NCBI RefSeq assembly: GCF_003987595.1
Contig: NZ_NGJZ01000001.1
Coordinates: 1,116,001-1,180,000 of the forward strand
DNA length: 64,000 nucleotides
Direction: 5' to 3'
DNA from: Vagococcus entomophilus
Lineage (GTDB): Bacteria; Bacillota; Bacilli; Lactobacillales; Vagococcaceae
The position numbers were made by a program, and so were the translations under genes. Positions 56,958 to 64,000 of the stretch are shown here, piece after piece. The notes under the pieces are model-generated. The model searched no databases. It had not been told where the DNA came from and saw only the letters and a list, made by a program, of their open reading frames with translations. Numbering within the stretch: the first letter of the stretch is position 1; every line of letters begins with the position of its first letter.

Positions 56958-58973
56958 CTTATTTTTATTTTTTTTAGTAGAATAAACCACCACTAGTATT
57001 AGCAAAATTAGCAGCATTCCTCCCATAATCTTCAACATAGAAGAATGTCGCTCCCCAGTTTGAGGTAAAGTAGCGGAAGAAGAACTAGCTTTCGGGGTAG
57101 CAGATTGTTTTTCACTACCGGATGAGTCTGCTGTTGTTTTATGTATATTTTTCAGATTAAAACCATCAATTTGGCTTTCATAACCTGGTACAGTATCTTC
57201 TTTAATTGCATAAGAAATCTTCTTACCATCCTCATATTTTGGCAAGTTTGTAAAGCTATATTTCCAACCATCTGCTACTCGAACTTTTTTACGCTGAACT
57301 TCTTTTCCATTTGCCAGCAAATGAATAGTAATTTCAACTGGGCGCAATTTGTCCTGATCATCGTGGTCATCCCAGGTTTTTACCCCAGAAATTGTCGTTG
57401 TTCCTGTGATTGTATTGATAAAGTCATTACCGCTTTGAGTAGAAACATAATTTTCAACTGTTTCTTCTTTTACCGTATAAATATACGGCTTCCCTTCTTT
57501 ATCAAATTTAGCTAATTCTTTAAAAGCATACGTCCAATTTGTTTCTTTTGAAACTTTTTTAGAATCAATCTTCACGCCATTTTGGTAAAGATCAATTGTA
57601 ATTGAATCAGGTCTGAGCCCTTCAGTATCTTTATTATCATTCCAAGTTTTTATGCCTTCAACTGTTTCAGTAGTCTCTCCACCACCGCCACCACCGTTAT
57701 CAGGGGTGTAAAGATCAACTTCTTGTTTTTGTATATTATCACCTGTAAACTGCCCAGCATTTTCGTACTTACTTGAGTTTCCTCCATCTGTGGCTTTTGT
57801 ATCATAATTAATTAGTACTGTATCTTTGAAATCCCCAATATTCACATGAAATTGTGTTGGGCTATCATAAACAACTGAGCTCGCAGGGATTTCTCCGTCT
57901 GTAGCTGGTGTAAAGACCGTTCCGTCTGCATTATATCGGCCATGAATCCCAGCAACTGAACCTTTAACCATTTCTTGATTAGGACCTACGAAGTCAGTAT
58001 AGACCCCATTTTCAATTTCTTGAGCAGCATAATTCACCCGTACCGTCCAATGAATTAATGTTGGATCATTTGCATCTACCGTTCCCCATTTATACAGAAG
58101 TTCACTTGGGTCTGGTGATGGATTTGCTGGATTGATATCGATTTCCGTGACACCACCAATCCCCCAATCAACGGGTACTGTCGTATCTTGTTCCACTTTC
58201 GACTGATCCCAATGTACCCAAATCTTAAAGTCTCCACTAATACCATTTTTAGCATATTGCTCGGCATATTCTGTGAAAGTAACGGTTACTTTTCCGGTAG
58301 TGTGATCGGCCTTTGCGTGCCCAATGACATTTCCAGAAACATCTTTAATATCAAACGTTATATCCGTTGCTAATGTAAATACGGAAGGAACGCTCACGGT
58401 CATCGTGTCCCCTGTTTTAATATCGGTTCCTGCGGGAATATTGTATTGCCAGTGAGCTTGCATATTGTCATAAATCCCGAATGAAGGTTGCGGATTTCCA
58501 TTTTCATCCTCCAGTTGCGCCGATGTCACAAATTGATCATCCCAGTCCTTTATAGCACGATTATAACTGTTTTTTTTAGTAGCTTGTTGTTCATTGTTAA
58601 TCGCTATACGTAAAGTATTGGTTATTTGTCCATTTGCTTGTGCCAAGATCTCGAATGTTCCTAGTTTGTTGCCTTTTATGCGATAGGTTTTATGTGTAGC
58701 ATCGACTACTTTTTCGGACACTTGACTAAAGCTAGGATCAAATATCAGATTGATTTCTTTAATTTGTTCAGCCGTTCCTTCTACCATTATCTGGAAAATT
58801 TCATCCTTACTATAGGCTACTTTTTCGCTAGATAATTCAAAAAGGTGAGGATTGTCTGCCTCCCTAGTTTCGGCCCAAACATTTGTGAGCCCTAATTGTG
58901 ACAGAACGATGAAGAACGATGCTAGTAAATAAATTACATGGAAAAGCTGTTTTTTTTTTGAAATTTTTTCCAC
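56952..58973 (-). CDS. LPXTG-anchored collagen-adhesin-like surface protein
   Basis: 673 residues from a GTG behind AGGAGG. Signal peptide to about residue 34 (cleavage near NVWAE). Residues about 135-430 form two Ig-like adhesin domains (DWDDQFVTSAQLEDENGNPQ, GDTMTVSVPSVF, DFKIWVHWDQSKV) as in collagen/fibrinogen-binding MSCRAMMs. A GGGGGG linker is followed by two CnaB repeats (VEGIKTWNDNKDTEGLRP; ISGVKTWDDHDDQDKLRP), where isopeptide bonds are likely. It ends with sortase motif LPQTG (636-640), a membrane helix and KKNKNKN. Ligand not known. Monocistronic. Confidence 0.92.
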   Translation of the reverse strand: MEKISKKKQLFHVIYLLASFFIVLSQLGLTNVWAETREADNPHLFELSSEKVAYSKDEIFQIMVEGTAEQIKEINLIFDPSFSQVSEKVVDATHKTYRIKGNKLGTFEILAQANGQITNTLRIAINNEQQATKKNSYNRAIKDWDDQFVTSAQLEDENGNPQPSFGIYDNMQAHWQYNIPAGTDIKTGDTMTVSVPSVFTLATDITFDIKDVSGNVIGHAKADHTTGKVTVTFTEYAEQYAKNGISGDFKIWVHWDQSKVEQDTTVPVDWGIGGVTEIDINPANPSPDPSELLYKWGTVDANDPTLIHWTVRVNYAAQEIENGVYTDFVGPNQEMVKGSVAGIHGRYNADGTVFTPATDGEIPASSVVYDSPTQFHVNIGDFKDTVLINYDTKATDGGNSSKYENAGQFTGDNIQKQEVDLYTPDNGGGGGGETTETVEGIKTWNDNKDTEGLRPDSITIDLYQNGVKIDSKKVSKETNWTYAFKELAKFDKEGKPYIYTVKEETVENYVSTQSGNDFINTITGTTTISGVKTWDDHDDQDKLRPVEITIHLLANGKEVQRKKVRVADGWKYSFTNLPKYEDGKKISYAIKEDTVPGYESQIDGFNLKNIHKTTADSSGSEKQSATPKASSSSATLPQTGERHSSMLKIMGGMLLILLILVVVYSTKKNKNKN

Positions 58974-59150
58974 TGTTTTTCCTCCTAGTTATTTAAATAG
59001 ATTGCAATAGTTGGCGCATTTTAAAAAAATAATGTTCGTTTTTCTATCGCCATTACATTATATTCTTTCAATTAAGGATATACAATTGACCTATTTTAAA
59101 TTTTTTTGCTTTTTTTTTTCATATAGAAAAAAAACAGAAATCAAGATTTT

Positions 59151-59184
59151 AAATAAAAAAGAACAAAACTGAGTAGTTTTGTTC
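59151..59184 (-). terminator. leu operon terminator
   Basis: GAACAAAACT, loop GAGT, AGTTTTGTTC perfect ten-base stem (59161-59184); on the minus strand followed by TTTTTTATTT. Confidence 0.88.
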
Positions 59185-59215
59185 CAAGAACTTTTCATGA
59201 ATTTTGTTGCTTTTT

Positions 59216-59803
59216 TTATTGCCAAAAAACAGGAATATTTGCCTCATAAGCGGCAATTTCTTCAGCATGTGAAAGACTAATGGCAATATCATCTAAACCA
59301 TTTACCAGTTTATGTTTCCATGTTTCATCCATCTCAAAAGAGTATGTTGCTCGTGAAGTTTTTACCGTTTGATTAGGCAAATCAATCGTAATCTCTTCAT
59401 CTGTTCTCAGATGTGCCAAAACAGTTCTCTCTGGTTTTTTTAGCACAATCGGTAGTAAGCCATTTTTAGTGGCATTCATATAAAATATATCACTAAAACT
59501 TCCAGCAATAATCGCTTTGAATCCATAATCAGCTAATGCCCATGCAGCATGCTCCCTTGACGAACCTGAACCAAAGTTGTCTCCTGATATCAAGATAGTT
59601 GCTCCCTTATATTCTGGACTATTTAATATAAACTCTGGATTTGGTGTACGGTCAGGTAAAAAACGCCACTCATCAAATAAAAATTGACCAAAGCCAGTTT
59701 TTTCAATCCGTTTTAAAAAAGTCTTTGGAATAATTTGATCTGTATCAATATTATTATTCATCAAAGGAACCGACTTCCCTGTGTGTTGTGTAAATGCCTC
59801 CAT
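59216..59803 (-). CDS. leuD: 3-isopropylmalate dehydratase small subunit
   Basis: 195 residues. Swivelling domain partner of Leu[21 protein letters not shown], the YLRG-like [20 protein letters not shown], and [20 protein letters not shown]. Converts 2- to 3-isopropylmalate with LeuC. Its ATG overlaps the stop of leuC by one base (TAATG), so translation is coupled. Last gene of leuABCD. Confidence 0.97.
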   Translation of the reverse strand: MEAFTQHTGKSVPLMNNNIDTDQIIPKTFLKRIEKTGFGQFLFDEWRFLPDRTPNPEFILNSPEYKGATILISGDNFGSGSSREHAAWALADYGFKAIIAGSFSDIFYMNATKNGLLPIVLKKPERTVLAHLRTDEEITIDLPNQTVKTSRATYSFEMDETWKHKLVNGLDDIAISLSHAEEIAAYEANIPVFWQ

Positions 59804-61179
59804 TATGCTTCTAACTCCTTTCGAATATCAATAAATGTTCCATTTAGTGCCGCTGCTGCTGCCATTGCTGGACTGCAAAGATGTGTCCTAGCTCCCTTTC
59901 CTTGCCTTCCTTCAAAATTTCGGTTTGACGTAGAAGCACAGTGGACCCCAGTTGGTACTTGATCCGGATTCATTCCCAGACACATCGAGCATCCTGGCTC
60001 TCGCCATTCAAAACCTGCTTCTTTAAAGATATGATCCAGGCCAATTTTTTCAGCCGCTTTTCTAACGGGTCTGGAACCAGGTACAACAATAGCTGTTACG
60101 CCGTCTTTGACTTTTTTTCCTTTCACAATTTGAGCGGCTTCTTGCAAATCAGATAAACGGCCATTTGTACAAGAGCCAATAAATACATACCCGACCTCAA
60201 TATCTGAAGCGTATTGACCTGGCTTTAAATCCATGTAATGATAGGCTCGTTCGTCATTCATATCTTTGATTTTAGGAAAACGCTCTGTAATCGAAATTCC
60301 CATTTCTGGATTGGTTCCCCATGTTACAAAAGGTGCTAATTGATTGACGTCGAGGGTAAAATTTTGGTCATAGACTGCCTCTTCATCTGTGGGTAGCTCT
60401 TCCCAAGCTTTGATTGCAGCTGCCATATCTTTAGGCGCGTACTCTCTTCCCTCTACATACTCATATGTTTTCTCATCGGGTGCAATCATCCCCATCTTGG
60501 CGCCGCCTTCAATCGCCATATTGCAAATCGTCATTCTTTCTTCCATGGATAGGTTCTTTATCGTTTCACCATAAAACTCTACCGCATAGCCCACACCAAA
60601 ATCTACTCCGTATTTCGCAATTAATGCCAGAATAATATCTTTGGCGTACACACCCTTTGCTAGCTTTCCAGTAATTTTTACCCCCATCGTCTTTGGCTTT
60701 CTTTGCCAAATGCATTGTGTTGCAAAAACATGCTCCACTTCACTCGTGCCAATCCCAAAAGCTAAAGCGCCAAAAGCACCATGAGTTGCTGTATGAGAAT
60801 CCCCACAAACAATTGTTTTTCCTGGCTGAGTCAATCCTGTTTCAGGCCCTACCATATGCACAATTCCTTGTCTTTCACTCCCATTATCACAAAGTCGAAC
60901 ACCAAATTCTTCACAGTTTTTTTGAAGTGCTTCAATTTGTTTTTTGGCAACCAAATCTGTGATATTATAAATATCTTTGGTTGGGACGTTGTGATCCATT
61001 GTTCCAAATGTGCAGTCTGGTCGTCGTACTTTCCGCCCTGCTTCTCTAAGCCCCTCAAAAGCTTGCGGCGATGTGACTTCGTGAATCAAATGTAAATTGA
61101 TATAAAGAAGCTGTGGCTCACCAACTTCCCCGAAAACAACATGTTGCTCCCAGAGTTTATCAAATAATGTTTTTCCCAT
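59803..61179 (-). CDS. leuC: 3-isopropylmalate dehydratase large subunit
   Basis: 458 residues, aconitase family. [4Fe-4S] ligands in [12 protein letters not shown] and [14 protein letters not shown] (CxxC). [32 protein letters not shown] and [18 protein letters not shown] are typical. Works with LeuD. Starts 29 bases after leuB; GAAGAAGG upstream of the ATG. Confidence 0.97.
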   Translation of the reverse strand: MGKTLFDKLWEQHVVFGEVGEPQLLYINLHLIHEVTSPQAFEGLREAGRKVRRPDCTFGTMDHNVPTKDIYNITDLVAKKQIEALQKNCEEFGVRLCDNGSERQGIVHMVGPETGLTQPGKTIVCGDSHTATHGAFGALAFGIGTSEVEHVFATQCIWQRKPKTMGVKITGKLAKGVYAKDIILALIAKYGVDFGVGYAVEFYGETIKNLSMEERMTICNMAIEGGAKMGMIAPDEKTYEYVEGREYAPKDMAAAIKAWEELPTDEEAVYDQNFTLDVNQLAPFVTWGTNPEMGISITERFPKIKDMNDERAYHYMDLKPGQYASDIEVGYVFIGSCTNGRLSDLQEAAQIVKGKKVKDGVTAIVVPGSRPVRKAAEKIGLDHIFKEAGFEWREPGCSMCLGMNPDQVPTGVHCASTSNRNFEGRQGKGARTHLCSPAMAAAAALNGTFIDIRKELEA

Positions 61180-61208
61180 TTTATTTCCTTCTTCCTATTA
61201 TTAACGTT

Positions 61209-62249
61209 CTATTTCAGTTCTTCAATAAGCGCTTGAACGAATTCTGTCGTGGTTGTTTTACCGCCTAAATCTTTAGTGGTATATCCTTTTTCAATAACTC
61301 TTTCACAAGCTGCTTCTAGTTCCTCAGCTGCCGAATATTCTTTAAACGACTCGCGTAGCATCATGCTAATAGAAAAAATCATCGATAAAGGATTGGCGCT
61401 ATTTTTTCCTGCAATATCTGGTGCAGAGCCATGAATCGGTTCATACAGCGAACTATTTTTTTCACTATGGCTAGCGCTTGGCAATACGCCGAGTGTCCCT
61501 GGAATAACGGAAGCCTCATCACTCAAGATATCTCCAAACAAATTTTCGGTCACAATCACGTCAAATTGTTTGGGATTTTGGATTAGAAGCATCGCAGCGG
61601 AATCAACTAGTTGGTGTTCCAACTTCACATCCGGAAACTCTTTTGCGACTTCTTCTGCTACTTCTCGCCAAAGCTTACTCGTCGCTAGAACATTGGCCTT
61701 GTCTACTGAGGTAACTTTTTTCTTGCGTGTTCTGGCAATGTTAAAGGCTTGGCGCATAATCCTTTGAATTTCGCTTCGCGTGTACAAGCATGTGTCCAGA
61801 GCGCGTTCCTTTTTCAATTCACGAGGTTCACCAAAATAAATCCCCCCTGTTAGCTCGCGGACAATAATAAAATCAACTCCGCGGATCCGTTCACTTTTTA
61901 ATGGAGATAGTGCTTCTAAGCTTTTTGAAATCTTAACAGGACGAATATTGGCAAACAATCCCAGATTTTTCCTCAACTCAAGCAAGCCTTGTTCTGGCCT
62001 CTTGGGAGCATTTGACCACTTTGGTCCTCCAATCGCTCCTAGTAAAATTGCATCTGCTTCCTGACAGGCTTTTAAGGTAGTCTTAGGTAAAGGGGTGCCT
62101 GTTGAGTCAATTGCACATCCTCCAAAATCATATCGTTCAATTTTATAATCAAGACCGTACTTTGGTGTAAGTTGGTTTAACACTTGAATTCCTGCATCCA
62201 TTATTTCTGGTCCAATCCCATCTCCTGGCAATGCTACAATTTTTTTCAT
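61209..62249 (-). CDS. leuB: 3-isopropylmalate dehydrogenase
   Basis: 346 residues. NAD-dependent oxidative decarboxylation of 3-isopropylmalate. [66 protein letters not shown] and the [15 protein letters not shown] motif for NAD. Its ATG overlaps the leuA stop (ATGA). Confidence 0.97.
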   Translation of the reverse strand: MKKIVALPGDGIGPEIMDAGIQVLNQLTPKYGLDYKIERYDFGGCAIDSTGTPLPKTTLKACQEADAILLGAIGGPKWSNAPKRPEQGLLELRKNLGLFANIRPVKISKSLEALSPLKSERIRGVDFIIVRELTGGIYFGEPRELKKERALDTCLYTRSEIQRIMRQAFNIARTRKKKVTSVDKANVLATSKLWREVAEEVAKEFPDVKLEHQLVDSAAMLLIQNPKQFDVIVTENLFGDILSDEASVIPGTLGVLPSASHSEKNSSLYEPIHGSAPDIAGKNSANPLSMIFSISMMLRESFKEYSAAEELEAACERVIEKGYTTKDLGGKTTTTEFVQALIEELK

Positions 62250-63793
62250 CTGACTTGTACTCCTTTAATTCCAATTATCTTTTCTTCCTTTTTTACTTGT
62301 CCACTTGCTTGAATGTAAGCTTTTGCTGAAGCTTGTAGGACATCAAAGTCAATACCAACCCCGTTAAAAGCATGTCCTGTTTCTTTATTTTCGAGTGAAA
62401 TCCTTACCTCTGCCTGAGCATCTTCTCCTTCTGTCACACTGCGAATACTATAGCGTTGAAGTGCAACACTTTGCTTCATGATTCGGTCAATTGTGTTATA
62501 AATTGCTTGAATACTTCCTGCGCCAACAGCTGAATCCGTGTGTGTTTCTCCACTAGCGTCTTGAATTGTCACAATCGCGCCTTGTCTACCACCAGAAACA
62601 AACTGGAGTTGCAATTGTTCCAATTGATAGTCTTGGACTGCTTCGTTTGTTTGTCCTGTCATCAATGCCTCTAAGTCTTCCTCGGTCACTTGTTTTTTCT
62701 TATCCGCTAAGTCTTTAAACTTTTTGAACGCTTCTCTTACCTCATTTTCTGTTAAATGATACCCCATTCCTTCAATCCGATTGACAAATGCATGTCTTCC
62801 TGAAAGTTTTCCAAGCGGTAAAGCATTTGTTTTGACCCCAACTAAGGACGGCGTAATAATCTCATAAGTACTAGGATTTTTTAGAACTCCATCTTGGTGA
62901 ATACCCGATTCGTGTGCATATGCATTCGCACCAATAATCGCTTTGTTTCGAGGAATAGCCACTCCAGATAGTCGACTAACCAAATCACTCGTTCTTTTGG
63001 TTTCTTGCAAGACAATCCCAGATTTATATGGATAAAGGTCTTTGCGAATATAAAGTGCTAGTGCTACTTCTTCCAGTGCTGTATTGCCAGCCCGCTCCCC
63101 AATTCCATTGACTGTCCCTTCCACTCTGGTCGCACCATTTTCAATCGCAGCAAGTGCATTGGCGCTCGCCATCCCCAAATCATCATGGCAGTGAGAGGAA
63201 AATGTTACCTCTGAAAAGTTAGGAATATTTTCTTTAAGATAGCGGAATAGTGCCCCAAACTCAGTTGGATTGGAATAGCCTACCGTATCAGGAATATTGA
63301 TAATTGTTGCACCAGCATCGATAGCGGTTTGAACTGCTTGCACCAAAAAATTTTTTTCAGTTCGAGTAGCATCCTCAGGAGAGAATTGAACTTGTGAGAA
63401 TTTAGTTTTTGCATAGGATACATGCTCCTTGATTGAAGCAAGAACTTCTTGTTCATTCATATGCAATTTATGTTCCATGTGAATGGGACTAGTCGCAATA
63501 AAAACATGAATTTGCGGATAAACAGCATCTGCAAGCGCTTCGGCTACTCGATCAATATCTTTTTTATTACAACGAGCAAGTGCCGTTACAGCTGTCTGTT
63601 TGAGTGATCTTGCAATGGCTTGCACTGCTTCAAAATCTCCTTGCGAACTAATCGGAAAGCCGGCCTCAATCACATCGATGCCCCATTTCTCAAGTTGTTT
63701 AGCAACCTGAACTTTTTCTTGCGTATTAAAATTAACTCCTGGTGTTTGTTCCCCGTCTCTAAGTGATGTGTCAAAAAATTGAATGTTTTTCAT
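62246..63793 (-). CDS. leuA: 2-isopropylmalate synthase
   Basis: 515 residues from the ATG at 63793 behind AAAGGAGAG; the longer open frame to 63895 runs through the attenuator. HMGL-like catalytic domain ([49 protein letters not shown]), then the C-terminal regulatory LeuA dimer domain ([27 protein letters not shown]) for leucine feedback inhibition. First step of leucine synthesis. Controlled by the attenuator upstream. Confidence 0.97.
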   Translation of the reverse strand: MKNIQFFDTSLRDGEQTPGVNFNTQEKVQVAKQLEKWGIDVIEAGFPISSQGDFEAVQAIARSLKQTAVTALARCNKKDIDRVAEALADAVYPQIHVFIATSPIHMEHKLHMNEQEVLASIKEHVSYAKTKFSQVQFSPEDATRTEKNFLVQAVQTAIDAGATIINIPDTVGYSNPTEFGALFRYLKENIPNFSEVTFSSHCHDDLGMASANALAAIENGATRVEGTVNGIGERAGNTALEEVALALYIRKDLYPYKSGIVLQETKRTSDLVSRLSGVAIPRNKAIIGANAYAHESGIHQDGVLKNPSTYEIITPSLVGVKTNALPLGKLSGRHAFVNRIEGMGYHLTENEVREAFKKFKDLADKKKQVTEEDLEALMTGQTNEAVQDYQLEQLQLQFVSGGRQGAIVTIQDASGETHTDSAVGAGSIQAIYNTIDRIMKQSVALQRYSIRSVTEGEDAQAEVRISLENKETGHAFNGVGIDFDVLQASAKAYIQASGQVKKEEKIIGIKGVQVR

Positions 63794-63825
63794 TTTATTT
63801 CTCTCCTTTTGTAATTGATTCAATA

Positions 63826-63855
63826 AAAAAAGCACCCCACCTTGTGGAGTGCTTT
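63826..63855 (-). terminator. leu attenuator terminator
   Basis: AAAGCACTCCAC/GGTGGGGTGCTTT stem (with G.U pairs) followed on the minus strand by TTTTTTTATT, 33 bases before leuA. Upstream alternatives: GGGAGT can pair with ACTCC of the terminator arm, and ACTGAAA/TTTCAGT forms an earlier hairpin. Confidence 0.85.
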
Positions 63856-63920
63856 GAGCCCCACGCAGCGAATGCAGAAACAGGACTCCCAACAACTGAA
63901 AATTTCAGTGTTCTGAGCCC

Positions 63921-63968
63921 TTACAATAATAATAAAGTTGTCATTTGATTGTTTCGCTTGCTTGTCAT
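63921..63968 (-). CDS. leuL: leu operon leader peptide
   Basis: 15 codons, MTSKRNNQMTTLLLL, ending TTA-TTA-TTA-TTG-TAA; an in-frame ATG at 63977 would add three residues. Four consecutive leucine codons just before the attenuator hairpins are the classic sign of leucine-controlled attenuation: ribosome stalling on uncharged tRNA-Leu lets transcription continue. No strong SD is visible. No T-box (AGGGTGGAACCGCG) is present. The tract uses TTA/TTG codons, not those read by the GAG-anticodon tRNA at the other end of the window. Confidence 0.8.
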   Translation of the reverse strand: MTSKRNNQMTTLLLL

Positions 63969-64000
63969 GGGATTCATCGTGTCAACTTCTTTCTGAATTA

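Noticed and set aside
63794-63895. Longer leuA start at 63895
   Set aside because: The extension crosses the attenuator hairpin and has no SD, whereas AAAGGAGAG sits properly before the ATG at 63793.

Overview
This 64 kb window is chromosomal DNA of a low-GC Gram-positive bacterium of the Lactobacillales, most like the Enterococcaceae. Supporting evidence: A-rich AGGAGG-type ribosome binding sites with frequent GTG/TTG starts, CcpA cre sites, CIRCE-controlled groESL, a neighbouring Rex gene, an asd-dapA-RNase J operon, an LPXTG surface protein, a YtoI/NrnA pair and an Lsa-type ABC-F gene. The species cannot be fixed from sequence reading alone.

Layout. 1-2000: a tRNA-Leu(GAG) followed by remnants of an integrated element (truncated tyrosine recombinase, nuclease-like fragment, XRE regulator) and a small gene behind a TTAACCAGTTAA operator. 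2000-6230: sucrose locus (scrB, scrA, scrR) with two operators, a cre site and a previously easy-to-miss 46-residue glycine-zipper membrane protein overlapping scrR. 6400-20700: housekeeping and accessory genes (hydrolase/MarR pair, pgi, a BaiN-like flavoprotein, YbaK/EbsC, lacD, aroD, an rRNA methyltransferase, the Lsa-like ABC-F gene with a leader uORF, an SDR/WYL divergent pair, an alpha-carbonic anhydrase lipoprotein, a ClbS/DfsB-like protein).

21000-24500 is the most unusual part. It holds a 17-repeat CRISPR array of type I-B-like repeats, read on the minus strand, with a GTCGAC-inverted-repeat leader but no cas gene anywhere in the window. Directly beyond the leader lie three tandem cassettes of very small genes. 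Each has a promoter, a short hydrophobic/amphipathic peptide, a hairpin, a small membrane protein and a small basic or helix-turn-helix protein. Cassettes 1 and 3 are diverged copies; cassette 2 carries a Cro-like protein and two A-run frameshifts. Their function is unknown.

24800-43100: groESL, CPBP protease, rex, a second ABC-F, nrnA-ytoI, an MFS pump, a two-gene ABC exporter, sprT-tex, a GDxHG phosphatase, DUF1149 and a UPF0210-ACT pair. 43260-44920 is a zinc-starvation cluster: a His-rich COG0523 GTPase, a perfect Zur box and cysteine-depleted L32 and L33 paralogues (the 49-residue L33 is short and easily missed). 45000-53400: azoreductase, RNase J2 with a degenerate metal site, dapA, asd, an LCP protein with an AI-2E-type transporter, and an amino-acid permease. 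53500-56450: a cre-controlled PTS EIIC plus GH1 6-phospho-beta-glucosidase. 56950-58970: a Cna-type LPQTG adhesin. 59200-64000: leuABCD behind a classical attenuator with a leader peptide ending in four leucine codons, cut by the window end.
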